From: Linnemannia hyalina | Lineage: Eukaryota > Mortierellomycota > Mortierellomycetes > Mortierellales > Mortierellaceae | NCBI GenBank assembly: GCA_019671135.1 | Contig: JAHRHY010000008.1 | Span: 310,001-374,000 of the forward strand | DNA length: 64,000 nucleotides | Direction: 5' to 3' | Shown here: positions 1 through 11,367 of the stretch, piece by piece | Layout of the letters: every line of letters begins with the position of its first letter | Numbering within the stretch: position 1 is the stretch's first letter | Program-made: the position numbers and the translations under genes | Notes under the pieces: generated by a model | The model's database searches: none | The model's input: only the letters and a program-made list of their open reading frames with translations | What the model was told of the DNA's origin: nothing

Positions 1-79
1 GTATGATGAGAGTATCATTAGTGCGCCTGCTGGTGGAGAGGATGATGCCGAGTTTGATGACGATCCTTCTGACTACTAG
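1..79 (+). CDS. 3' end of an unidentified gene (acidic C-terminus)
   Basis: Reading from base 2, an open frame of 25 codons runs to a TAG at 77-79. The visible tail is strongly acidic and ends in FDDDPSDY. Nothing in it identifies a family, so no function is assigned. An AATAAA at 209-214, about 130 bases past the stop, is a plausible polyadenylation signal and supports a real 3' end. The gene starts outside the window, so its length and introns cannot be judged. Confidence 0.5.
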   Translation, partial: YDESIISAPAGGEDDAEFDDDPSDY

Positions 80-381
80 TTGGTGTTTTTGGAGATGCCG
101 GGTTCGGACGACTCGGGCGACTGAGGCGTTCAGGATGAGACTTTCGGCCTGACGGATGAGTAAGCGGCAATCAACGACACCCATCAACGTCAACAACCAA
201 AAGTATTGAATAAATAATTCGTGGCAGTTGGAGGCGTGTTGACCAAATTCTTCAACTCGCCCCTTTCAAAGAACCCACCATTCGTCATTGTATAATTCTA
301 AAAAAATGCCAGTCTTATTATGTACGAAAAAAAAAATGATGCCTCTACCACTTCCCCTTCTATGCAATGATAAAACACGGA

Positions 382-3300
382 TTACACAACACGGATCTTG
401 TACTCGTTCAACTGCTGGTCCGTCAACGCCGAGGGACTCCCAACGACCAAATCACGACCCGAAGCCGACTTCGGGAACGCGATCACGTCCCGAATCGAGG
501 GGGTCTCGCACAAGATGGCCATCAGTCTATCGAATCCTAGGGCGAGCCCTCCGTGTGGGGGGCATCCGAAGGAGAGTGCATCGATTAAGTGTGCAAATCT
601 TGAGCTTTCTTGTTCTGACATCTATTGTGTTTCGAGTGTGTGTAGGAGTAGTAGTAAGTTAATAAGGTTGGAACATAGGCGTCGCTGCCAGCCAGATCTG
701 TTCTTGGTTAAAGAGTTCATAGTAATAAAAAAAAGTTTACCTTGAGGACGTGGTCAAAGACATAAGTCTGCAATTTGGGTGAATGGATACGGATAGACCC
801 ACCTCCAATCTCGACACCATTCAACACCAAATCATAATGCTGTCCGCGGACCTTCTCAGGCGCAGTTTGCAAGAGGTGCAAGTCGTCGGGGTGGGGGGCG
901 GTGAAGGGGTGGTGGGTAGCTTGGAAACGGACGCCACGGGATTGTTGATCGGTCGAGAGGATTTGTTCGGGTGGGGAGAAGAGCGGGAAGCCTTCTACCC
1001 AGAGGAAGTTGTACTGTGATGCTGGGATCTCCATCAAGCCTAGGGAGGATGAGGACGTAATAGGAGGGAGAATAGGTGTTTAGGGTTCAATTGTGAAGAC
1101 TCTTCGGAAAAAGACAGAAAACGAGGGTTGTGAGTGATGGGGGGGGGGGGGGGTTACCTTTGGACTTGAGGACGTTGGCGAGTTCGAGGCGGACTTTGCC
1201 TAGTTCCGTTTGACCACCCTAAATCAACACGACAACCAGAATCATACACACATTAACCTCCTAGATTCATAATATATTTAAGTATCTCCAGCCCTCAGAA
1301 GATGAAGAAAAACGTTCTTGCTACTCACGGAGAGGAAGGCAGGTCGCTTGTTCAAAATGATGGTGTCCCCGATCTGAATGCCGACTTTAGAATTCACAGC
1401 AGGTACATCCACAAGTCCCTGGATCTCATGCGTATATGGCAGCTTTTGCATCCATGTGTCGATATTCTTTTCCGTGACCTTGACCACTGGTAACATCTAG
1501 TATACAAATATACCACAATAACCATAAAGTTAATGTCATGACCTAGTATTACTGGGACAAAATGAGGTTTGAGCATAACACGCGTGACAAATAGAGGAGG
1601 GGGGAAGGCTTACCTTATTGTCAAGCTGAGCGAGTTTCTTGAGCTCGGATCCCGACAACTTCATATCTGCCTTCAAAACAATACCCTCGACAATATTATC
1701 TCCCGTAATATCCGTAACATGTTGAATCTCCAGACCGAATCGAGTGTCGGGTTTGTCGGACCCATACTTGGACATGGCGACTTGGTAGTTCATCCGAGGG
1801 AACTCCTTTCCGTCAAAGAGTTCGACAGATTTGAGTTTTCTCCATACTGAGCGGACGAGGCCTTCAACTAGGTTCTGGATGTCCCGGGCTGACCCAAATG
1901 ATACTTCCAGATCGATCTAGTATGAAAGGAAGGGAAGAAGGGGGAAAAAGAACGCTCAGTCAGATATGAACTATTTCAAACAGATAACGTGCTGATGGCA
2001 GAATGATTGATGTACCTGTGTGAACTCGGGTTGGCGATCTGCGCGGAGATCCTCGTCTCTGAAGCACTTTGCGATCTGGAAGTATCTGTCCATTCCACTT
2101 GCCATAAGAAGTTGCTTGTACTATTGGGCATTGTCAATTCCAAGACGTGAGTGAGTAATGATATTGATATCTGGAATCCCAAATGCATCCCTAATGCCAC
2201 AACGATCCAAATGACATCCTGCATACCTGCTGTGGACTCTGGGGGAGGGCGTAGAAGGACCCAGCGTTCCTGGTGGGTACCACAAACTCTCGTGCGCCCT
2301 CTGGTGTTGACTTGAACAGCATCGGCGTTTCCACTTCCACAAAGTCTACAGTCGCACAAAAAAGTCGGTGTAATTAATTAGTGAAGATGTCGATCGAAAT
2401 GCCATTTCTGGTTGACGTTGTGTGTGCAGTGTGATGTCGTTTGTTCGCCGTGAGTGCGCGTACCGTTCTGGACGAGGTAGTCGCGGATCGTCCATGCTGC
2501 CAATGAGCGGTTACGCAAGTTCTTTTGAAGTGTCTCCCGACGAAGGTCCAAGCATCTATACTTCAGCCTCACTTCCTCATTGACCTATCCAAGATAACAT
2601 CAAATCCCGAGCTGAGAGTTAGAAATCGATCCATATCTTCAAATCGTGGAAGGTTTGTAGCAGTTCCTGACGAATGAAGCGTACCAATTCCTGGTTGGTA
2701 GGCAAGAAGGGCAAGGGCTTATGAGTCTTATTCAAGATCCGGACAGTGGACAACTCAATCTCAATTTCTCCTGTAGCCATTTGGCGGTTAATCGTATTAG
2801 CCTCGCGTGCCACGACCTTGCCCTCGACCCAGATCACACTCTCGGCCGTCAAATCCTGAAGAATCTGTCGTGCTGCTGTTGTCGATGCGTTGTTGCTGGA
2901 GCCTTTCAGGACGAGTTGGATTGTTCCTGAAGAATCTCTTAATGGGAGGAAGATCAGTTCGTCCGAGAACTTTCTATGCGAAGTCGTAAATGCGGAGGTG
3001 AGGGACGAACGTTAGTTTCGCGGGTGGTGGTTATGTGGTGTCTTTTAATTGATGAGCGAGCGTGACGCGTTGGTGGTTGTATAGGAGGGATGGTGGTACC
3101 TGATGTTTTGTGCCCATCCTGTCAAGACGACATGCTCTCCGACGTTGGTCTGGTTCAACTGTCCACACTTGTGCGTTCGTGAAGGGAAGTCGCCTACATT
3201 CAATTGAAAGTATGAAGAAAATATTGATATGTGAGCGATCTGTTGATCAATTACAACGAACGGATCTGTGTAGAGAAGCTCCTCACACTCCCTTCCTAGA

Positions 3301-3558
3301 GTCCCTACCAAATGTGACTCCCTCCAAAAGTTCAGCTTGCAGATCAGTCGTAGCCGCTGTCGCAAGTTTGCTCGACGTTGAAAAGCCGTTCTTTGCGGCA
3401 AGGAAAGAAGGGGACTGCAAGAAGACACCGCCGCGCGAGGCGATCAGTGCTCGGGGTAAGGAATGGACTGGAAGTAGAAGCGGACTCTTGTGTGTCGCTG
3501 TTTGGGTGACAAGTCTCCTGATGGCATTCGGTGCCTGTGTTGACCTGATCGCATGCAT
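382..3558 (-). CDS. Aspartyl-tRNA synthetase, mitochondrial (bacterial type), spliced
   Basis: This enzyme charges tRNA-Asp with aspartate. About 11 exons can be followed on the minus strand: roughly 3558-3289, 3193-3100, 2972-2685, 2583-2463, 2345-2226, 2120-2016, 1917-1613, 1496-1330, 1219-1158, 1039-741 and 621-382. The order is an R/S/T-rich leader (MHAIRSTQ...), an OB-fold anticodon-binding part ([18 protein letters not shown]), class II catalytic pieces with motif 2 [16 protein letters not shown], a GAD-type insertion ([18 protein letters not shown]), and motif 3 [11 protein letters not shown] near the C-terminus. The GAD insertion and [11 protein letters not shown] signature mark the bacterial/mitochondrial AspRS (DARS2/MSD1 type), not the cytosolic one. 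The leader lacks acidic residues, which suggests mitochondrial import (inference). The start at 3558 gives the leader directly upstream of the OB-fold. Some exon ends are approximate. Confidence 0.93.
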
Positions 3559-3800
3559 CTGTTTGAGCTTGTTATATATGAGGTAGTGGAATGAATGTAA
3601 GAGAAGAAAGGAAAAAAGGGAGTTCACGGCATGCCCAAAAGAAGGTTGTAAGAGTTCCTCCTAGGGGCGTGCATCCGGAAGAAACAGTGACTGTTTCTGT
3701 GATTTTGATTGGCTGGTGATAAAGATACTCAACCTGATAGACACGCGTCTTTTTTGGCCAGTCTTGTTCCTGAATCTTAGCCGTTACTACCGCGTTCTAG

Positions 3801-4140
3801 GTTGGCAAGGCTTCGTCTTTCCCCTCCTGGGTCGTTCCTCTCATCATCATTCTCATCATGGTAGTGATCAGTTTGACAGGAGTCAGGGCATATGGGGAGA
3901 TCGAGTATTGGCTGTCGGTCTTGAAGGTTTTCACCATCATGATGTTTATCGTCTGCGGTATCCTCGTCGACACCGGTGCTATCAGTGGTCTCACTTATGG
4001 TTCGAAGTCTCGGTCCTATGGCGGGACGCCTTTCATTGGTGGGTTCTTGCCTTTGTTGAGACCTTTGACCCAGTCAGTTACGCCTATTGTGTTCTTTGCC
4101 CTCTTTGTGTTTGTAGAACTACGCGTAATATACGGTGGGA
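3801..4140 (+). pseudogene. Fragment of a fungal amino-acid permease
   Basis: From an in-frame stop at 3798-3800 the frame reads WVVPLIIILIMVVISLTG, then VRAYGEIEYWLSVLKVFTIM and MFIVCGILVDTGA. This is the middle transmembrane block of Gap1-type amino-acid/polyamine permeases, where the G-x-x-x-Y/F-GE-x-E(Y/F)W segment is typical. A real permease has about 12 membrane helices over more than 500 residues. Here only about 2-3 remain. There is a stop directly upstream, and the similarity fades after about 4060 into sequence I cannot align. The likely reading is a truncated relic. A missed spliced gene is less likely because no flanking permease exons are visible within 1 kb on either side. Confidence 0.55.
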
Positions 4141-6613
4141 ATTACAATAACCTAGAACCGAAGAGAACACGGACTTCCCAACATACTGCTTTCTTGTCAT
4201 AAAGAAAATGCTTACCATTCCCCAACTTCTCATGCTACCTTTTATTTTAGTCAATCTAAAAGAGCAATACTGGTCATACAATACAATCAAAGCAACACAA
4301 GCAAGAAGGAGACGAGTAAAGAGAATAAACTATTTCCGTGCATGCAGAAAACCCAGTTTGTTGATTTTTTTTCCTGCTGGATCTAAGGGAGAGAATACTT
4401 TCGTTGATTGTATAAATAGAACTGGAAGGACTTTGACTGGGTCGAGGTTTCCTCCTATTTCGACGCGCGTGAATAAGACCTAGCGCGCTAGAGTGAGTAC
4501 TAGGAAAGACGAGAAAGAATAAGTGCTGGCCCTTCTCGGGCTTTAGACATGGCTTCAAACTGTTGCTATGTTGAGGGAAACACCGAGAAGACAAATATCA
4601 ACCACGAGCATCAACACACAAAAAAAAAAGCCAAGGAGAGAGGAAAAAAGAAATAAAGGGGAATATCAAAGTTTGCTCTACCTGGCAGTCGTGAGACATT
4701 CAACCCCGTAATCAAGTTTACTTGTTTGGTGACAAGACTCTCGCTCGTTCCCCCATTGATTGTCGGTGTTGTTTGTATGTTTGAGCGAACATCCCAATGT
4801 AAATCCTTCCCCATTTTTTTTTCGAGTTTTCTTTCATGTATCTGTCACCTTATCCTGCCGGGTTGGAGGACTAGACTGGAATAGGTAGAAGGGGAGATGA
4901 CTCTTGATAACCCAGGTGGATCTGACTTGCACAATTGTCCATCCTCTCTCCCTTTCCTCGAAATTTTTTATATGGCGTTGTGCTTTGTAAAATAACAACT
5001 GAAAAAAATAGAGAGAAGGGAAAATATAGTCTCATCTACATGTGCATGCACTTCGATAGGGATGGACAACTCGCATCATAGATCTAGGTGTTGTTGCTAC
5101 TGTTCTTTAAACGCAAGGAGACACCTTGCCACTCATCTAGATTGACGAAGCTTTTTGTTTCCAGTGAAACAAAAGTGGTGTGGGAAGAAAAAGGGGGGCG
5201 GCATTTTTCTTGTATTGTGTTAAGTCCATCCCAGGTTCTCTCCTTCGGCAAAGAGAGACCAAAACACATCCGACTGTTTGGTGCTGAGGGCCTCTTTTTT
5301 CTGATCAGTCCAACGTTTGGGGAGAGGGATGGAAACGGTAGCTTCGTTTGAGAGAACACGAGTTACAATTCCACAACGACTGTGTGAAGAGGAAAAGGGA
5401 ACGAAAACTAACTCGAAAGACGTTCATTGTGCAAAATAAATAAGCTTTCGTTTAATGATGTCGATGAGCAGGATTATGAGATGGAATTGGATTAACATGG
5501 AGGAAGGAAAAGGCTTGCTGACAGAGAGAGGAAGGGACGCAGGCTGCAGAGTAACGACCAAAAAACTATACGCTCCATCCTCCCTTTGACTTCTCTTTCG
5601 CCTCTGTACCCTATTGGTGCCTCCGTGTGATAGATGCAAGGCACAATGTCTAGTGTGAAGCTGTCCGTGTTTTTCTCTTGGCCCTTCAATCAGGTTACCG
5701 ACCGCTTCTTCTTCATTCTTGTCGTTGTTCAGCTCACAAGTCGGCATACAATGTTCCCAACTAACCCTTCCTTATTGCATATCCAAGGCACTCCTCCCTT
5801 ATTGAAAGACTCAGTTCTAGGCTTCTGCAGAACTTGAGGATATATATACATGTGTCGATTACCGGTTTTTTCTTTGACTGGTTTGCTGAAGAAAACCGCA
5901 ATTTCCACCGCAATTTCATTTTCAACAAAGCTGGTTTTCTATCCTCTCTTTATTATTTTCTTTTTCACTCGCTCTCGTTCTCTTTGTAGTTGGGAAGATG
6001 AAGGAGGCAAAAGATGTGGATATGGCTCCCCAAATAACAGTTTCATCCAAGTTCGCGGCAACCGCTTATTCCCTTCTGCAAAGGCACAAACAAAAAGCTT
6101 AAGGAAAAAAACATGGGGCGGGGCGGGTCAGACCTGTTTCCACAACAGTTATTTGCCCTCTCTCCGAAAAGTGGTTTCCAACAAACTGCCATTGTCATTG
6201 AGTTGACCTTGACCCAAAAAAGCAGTATTGGGGCTAAACTGCCATTGCCATGGAGGGCGAAAGCGGTTTTCAAACTTCTATTTCCTCATATAAGAGATAC
6301 AACAAAGCTGGTTCAGGCTTGGTTGAACACAAGTTCATCCGTCGCTCTTATATTCTCCTCACTTCTTTCTTTTCTTTCCTTTCATCTTCATCGACAACAA
6401 CAAAAACAAAAAAGCTGAAATTATTCCACCATCACCACAACTACACCCAACGACATCGCATAAGCAAATCATATACACGACAAGATCTAGCGCCAACTTC
6501 ATTATCGTAATACCGCCAAGCAAGTCAAACAATCTCATCGCTCCTAACAAAACCTCAACAAGTTCGCCGCCGCTTCTACTGCCTCTACCGCCGATACCAC
6601 TAGCACAACAGCC
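4141..6613. other. Intergenic stretch, no convincing gene
   Basis: About 2.4 kb with only short overlapping open frames of biased composition. There are A-rich runs around 4620-4650. Near 5897-5920 the element accgcaatttc occurs twice. The 13-mer aacaaagctggtt occurs near 5925 and again near 6302. A TATA-like catataaga near 6284, followed by a C/T-rich stretch from 6340, looks like a promoter and leader for something starting near 6614. Confidence 0.4.
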
Positions 6614-6959
6614 ATGTCAGGAACCAGCCCAGCCACTACCACATCCGCACAAAAGTCATCATCATTGTCGCGCCCCACGCGCCGAACGATTTCCAAACAG
6701 TCTCACTCTTCCTCTCAGCCGTGATTTTCACAAACGCCCTCCTCGCGGTCTTCGCCCCCGCAGCAATCACAACAGACACAGCCCCCACGATCGGCCGCTC
6801 GGACGACGACAACAACTCTGCCTCAGTCTATGGATGCCCATCACCAGAGGCCCGCCAAGCCCATTGCCAGAATATGATGGATTCTGCGGGATATTGTGGA
6901 GAGTACCCCTGGCGCTCTTGCTTCTGCACCCTTTCGTCTCAGTAGTACTTGTACTCTAG
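6614..6959 (+). CDS. Doubtful small gene, two competing readings
   Basis: An ATG in good context (acagccATG) at 6614 opens a Ser/Thr/Lys-rich frame that stops after 36 codons at 6722-6724. If 6721-6826 is an intron (GT...CTCAG, 106 nt), the frame continues to a TAG at 6957-6959. This gives about 79 residues, with a hydrophobic C-terminus (WRVPLALLLLHPFVSVVLVL) like a tail anchor. Without splicing, another frame across the same bases reads a hydrophobic segment (SLFLSAVIFTNALLAVFAPA) followed by a Cys-rich stretch with six cysteines (CPSPEARQAHC, CGEYPW, CFC), like a small secreted protein, but it has no ATG start. The two readings exclude each other, and I recognise neither. The proposed intron is GC-rich, which argues against it. 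Confidence 0.25.
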
Positions 6960-7115
6960 AACTACCACAAAATCTTCCTGCTTAATAATTTCCAACCCAC
7001 CAGCCTCTTAATCGTAATTAAAACGCGCAGAAAACACAACTATACGCATATGAAAAACATACACTCACGGGCCATTTATTACACGCCAATCCTTCTCGGA
7101 CGACTTTTTACACAG

Positions 7116-9286
7116 CTAAGAGGAGGACTTGGTAACAGCGGCCTTCTTAACCTTCTTCTCCACAACCTCATCTTTAGCCCCACCGTCCTCACCAGCTTCC
7201 TCCGTCTCATGGCGCTTCTTGGACTTGCTCTCACCATCCTCCATCTCAACATCCTCAGCATGAGCACCAACAGCGGCACCAAGACTAGGAGTGTTGACGG
7301 TGCTGGCACCCATACCGATGACTCCAACGACACCTTCTTCAGCACCTTCCAACCGCTGGTTACGTTTCTGGAGGGCAGCTTCGACAATGATCTGGTTGGG
7401 GTGTTTCTCCAGGGTGCGGGTGGGTTCCTTTCCGAAGGTTGCGAGGAAGGCAGTTGATTTTTCTTGCAGGGTACCGTCTTGGATTGATTCGCGGATAAGG
7501 ATGAAGAACTGGGAGTACTGGTACATGTTGTGTCTACATATCACGGGAAAAAATGGCCAAATAAGACCTCGTTAATAGCCATGCCGCACGAAAAATTACC
7601 CCTCTCAGGAGCAGAGCCAAGAAGGCGCTTTATCAAGAGGACACTCCACGTACCCCATGAGCAAGACGGTAGCCAACATCTCGTGCGTCTTCAAGAGGTG
7701 GTTGATGTAGGCACGGGTATGTTTGTTGTCCTTGCAGGCGTAGCATCTACAGCCCTCGAGGATCGGTACAAACTTGTCGCCGTGCTCGTCATCCCAGAGG
7801 TTGATGCTTCTCTGAGTCTTGCTGTTGCTCTTGTCCTGACCTGCGGGGCGGGTTCCGTAGTAGTACAGTGAGGCCATGCCATCCTCGGCTAATTGGAATG
7901 GGTATGAGGTGTCGAACAGATCGATGCCCATCGCCACCGCTTCCAGCACATCCTCTAATAAAATTTGAATGTGGATATCCATGTCAGTTTACAGAACAGT
8001 ATCGAAGCGAATGCGGCATCCCAAGAAAATGACGCGCTCTTACCAGGGGCATGAAGTCCATAGATCAGTCTAGGCTTGTCAGCAGGCAAGTGATCCAAAG
8101 AGGTCTGGACATGCTTCAACCTCGCATCCTTGTCCAACGCGCTCAGAGAGAGTGTGTCGATCACAAATCCGTCCACACCCTCCTTCTTGGCCGTCTCCTG
8201 TGCACTCCAGATCCTCGACTCTTCCAAATGCGCTCCTCCCACAGCCGCAAACAACCCAACATCAGTCCAAGGCTCTGTAGGAATAGGCTCAATATAGATC
8301 TCCTCATCTTTCTCCTTAGAGGTCTCTGCTCCTTGTTCCTGGTCCTGTTCCTGTTCCTGTTCCTGTTCCTGCTGTTCACCTGCAGCCTTGGCAGCCGCCG
8401 TAGCATGCCGCCTCTTCTCCTTCCTCTCCCTCCTCCGCTTCTTCTCCTCCTCCGCCCTCCGATCCCCAATCGTACCATCCTGTCCAGCCCTCTCCAACAA
8501 GATCTGATCCAACCATTTCAGCGATCTCTCCAAACTCTTCCTAACTCGCTTCTCATTAGGAGCAGTCGTCTCTGCAATAGTGTCCGCCAGAGCCACAACC
8601 ACATCCGGACGGTAATGACGAACCGTCTTGAGGTAATCGTCCAGGGTCAATTGACGGATTCCTTTGGGTGTCGAGAGGACCACGTGGTTATCCGTGTTGG
8701 AGGCCAGTTTCCTGGTTGGTGGGGTTGTAGGGTGGCGGAAATTCTCTGCTGCGTAGGAATAGTCCCGGAGGTCGCAGAAGGTGATAAGGTCCTGGAGGCG
8801 CAGGTATTCTGAGAGCGTGAATTTGGAGCCGGTGAATTGAGGAATCGGGGAGGTTTCGGGCCACTTTGAGAATGAACCTGGCTGATCCGTTTGCCTAATT
8901 TTTGATTCAAACGAAAAAAAAAAAAAAAAAAAACCATATCAGTGATCTTTTTTGCCAACTAACAAAACAGTGCTAATTGATTAATTTTAGCTGATCAATT
9001 GATCACATATGATAGGGTTCCCTTCGACTTACAAGATCTGCTCGAGGGACACGTTGACGCCTCCAAAGCTCTGTTGACGCAGGTTGTCCGGTGTGAGATG
9101 AGGCACAGCTCCTTTCAGGGAGTACATCAGACACCCGGGGGTCTCGATCGTCCTCTTGACATGCTGCTGATCAGTTCCTGCAGTGGTCGACTGAGAAAGG
9201 GCGAGCGTTCCACAGCGCGCCGATTCTCCTGCTCTTGTGGACTTGGTTGAGGTCTGTTTGATTTGGAACTTCAGTGGCGAAGTCAT
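7116..9286 (-). CDS. Queuine tRNA-ribosyltransferase accessory subunit 2 (QTRT2), spliced
   Basis: QTRT2 pairs with QTRT1 to exchange guanine 34 for queuine in GUN-anticodon tRNAs (Asp, Asn, His, Tyr). In animals it sits on the outer mitochondrial membrane. The N-terminal exon (start MTSPLKFQ at 9286) carries ETPGCLMYSLKGAVPHLTPD, the typical TGT entry segment. The middle has KRVRKSLERSLKWLDQIL and DKPRLIYGLHAPG. Near 7750-7690 lies the zinc-binding C-x-C-x2-C...H cluster in GCRCYACKDNKHTRAYINHL, then LLKTHEMLATVLLMG. Unusual parts are a charged insertion of about 60 residues (Lys/Arg-rich then Gln-Glu repeats, 8300-8460) and a C-terminal tail of about 60 residues ending in Lys-rich KSKKRH and KKVKK blocks. 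The family usually ends soon after the zinc region. A 27-base T run at 9348-9374 lies upstream of the start. Confidence 0.92.
8336..8376. repeat. Hexanucleotide repeat (ttcctg) inside the QTRT2 coding region
   Basis: Several near-perfect copies of ttcctg encode a Gln-Glu (EQ) tract on the minus strand. The repeat keeps the frame in six-base steps, so copy-number change would alter tract length without breaking the protein. Confidence 0.85.
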
Positions 9287-9347
9287 GATGCTGCCGATTC
9301 GTTGGAGAAGTAAGGGTGTGGTGTGTGTGTGTGTTTGCACATGAACC

Positions 9348-9374
9348 TTTTTTTTTTTTTTTTTTTTTTTTTTT
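9348..9374. repeat. Poly(T) run, 27 bases
   Basis: An uninterrupted T run lies between the QTRT2 start (9286) and the Swp1 stop (9604). A short GT repeat just before it (9315-9334) adds to a simple-sequence block. On the minus strand it is a poly(A) tract in the QTRT2 promoter or leader, of the kind that can exclude nucleosomes in fungi (inference). Confidence 0.9.
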
Positions 9375-9603
9375 CCTTCTGAACGTTATGTGGCTTGGAA
9401 TTTGATGCAAGCCTTTCATTTCCCTCAACAGCTCAACGTTTGTGCGATCTGAAGGTCAATTTTTATTCTACGCGCTTGTGTTGACGCGATATATCAAAAA
9501 GTCCAGTTTGAACATGGCAATACCCCACACTCCTCCAAAAGAAATCATCTAGTTTCAATTGCTAAAGGAAAGATACTGTCGCACCAACATACTTCTCTCA
9601 AAT

Positions 9604-10963
9604 TTACAACTCCTTCTTGGCTGATCCAGCAGTGCGTTGGAGTCGACGGGTTTGAACGGCCGAAAGGACATAGCGACCCGAGATAAAGGCAACGACGGAG
9701 AGACCGCCGAGGGCCTGGAGAACAGGGAACAAGGTGACGTGGGTCCAGTAGCTGTAGAACACAAACTCAATTCCTGCAATCGATCCGAAGAAGACAATGG
9801 CGTTGATGAGATCGAAGGGCTTTGAGGTTATGGCCTGGAAGGGCTCGAACTTGATGTCCAACTTGCTCCACTATTCATGTTTTTCGAAGAACATATCACC
9901 AAGCGTTAATGTTCATCTTGCAAGCAATTAGAAGGTCAAAATCACAAAGTCACAACCACTGCGCGCGAAAAGTGACACTTACGAAGAAGAAGAGGACGGC
10001 AAAGGGGGTGAGGACGAGGAATGTGAAAAGTCCCGAGATGGCAGTGTTGATCAGCTTTTGATCGGGGCGGAACTGGTGGTGGATCTCGGGCTGAGCCTGG
10101 TAGTGAAGGCGGGCGGGGCGAGTGGTGGGGTTGGAGGGGCCCTTGACCTCAATGTTGCCAAGGGTATACTTGTAAGGCTCCTCGATCTTGGGTCCACCGA
10201 CCAAGAAAGTCATTGCGTACTTGCGTGTTCCATACTTGAATTTGGCGTCAGCCTTGTTGAAGTTCTATGATGACAAGAATTCAGTTTGGATCACAACAAC
10301 GGTCAGTCAGGGGGGTGATCCTTGTCCGAGAAGGAATTGTCCATGGTGTGAGTCGATAATAGATTGGTCCTTACGAGGTCGAAGCGGCCCTTTCCTGAAG
10401 ACTTGACCGAGGCAGCGACCATGATCTCGTCCTGGAACTCATCCTGACTCTGGAAGACGACCATAGCCTGGTGAGGCTTTTCCTTGTTGTCGATCTTGAA
10501 TGAGAATTTGAACACGTCTGTTGAGTCGGCTGTAAGGTCCTGGACAGCATTTGGGTATTCCAACCTATTGTTAACCACGAATATGTTCAATTGAGTTAAT
10601 GTGGATTCAATTGGTGTAATCGGTGAATGTTTGTACAATTGCCGTTGGATATCTGTTGGATCAAAGACGCGTCGTTTGAATCCTGTATAAAAGTCCTGTC
10701 TCCTGCTGACTCGCGTTTGTTCTGTTACGCGTGAACAAAAAAGCTGATGAAGTGCGCATTGTCGCCTGCCCTGAATGACCAAGTTGCCTGTAAAAGCTGA
10801 CGCTTGAGCAGAGAAGAGGGAGGCCTTACTTGTGCTCGGCCTTCTTGTTGCCTCCAGGAGCGGCGATAATGAGGTTGATGTCCTGGACCTTCCATGACTC
10901 TGCGATGGCTGTGGAGAGCGAGGCCAGGAGTGTGACCAGCAGTAGGGACTTGAACTTTGCCAT
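9604..10963 (-). CDS. SWP1: Oligosaccharyltransferase subunit Swp1 / ribophorin II, spliced
   Basis: This is a subunit of the ER oligosaccharyltransferase, which transfers the glycan from dolichol diphosphate to asparagine. Four exons are visible: about 10963-10828, 10566-10374, 10266-9981 and 9871-9604. The start MAKFKSLLLVTLLASLSTAI is a clear signal peptide. A luminal part follows (WKVQDINLIIAAPGG; DSTDVFKFSFKIDNKEKPHQ; QAMVVFQSQD). The C-terminal third has the membrane segments (LINTAISGLFTFLVLTPFAV; LINAIVFFGSIAGIEFVFYS; VLQALGGLSVVAFISGRYVL) typical of Swp1/RPN2, and it ends QRTAGSAKKEL. The total of about 290 residues matches the short yeast Swp1 (286), not the longer animal ribophorin II. 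It is divergent from the DNA glycosylase across about 404 bases containing a short (tctg) repeat (11107-11130). Confidence 0.9.
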
Positions 10964-11367
10964 GATGTCGAGGGGATGAAGAGTGAAGAAGGCTGGAGGA
11001 GGGAAGGAGGAAGGAGAGGGTACAAAAAATGGTGTGAGGGAAGGGAGGATAAAAGGATGTGAACAAAGAAGGATGCACGGGCGAGAAAGTGTGAACGATG
11101 ATGGGGTCTCTGTCTGTCTGTCTGTCTGTCGTGGTAGCAGCCAGTCAGAAACGGACAGGGGGGACAATCAATCAAAGCGTTGGCTTAAATGGTATGGTTA
11201 AGGGCGATTTAACCGTTGGCATCTTCATCACCGACAAATTATCGCAAAGGCTGCATTGAGACGGACTCAATAATTGTTCCTGACTTGAACAGGAGGTCAA
11301 CTTCGTTCGACATCTCTCTTGACCTCCTTGTTCCTTTCTACCTCAACCGCCCTCATTCACAACCGCC

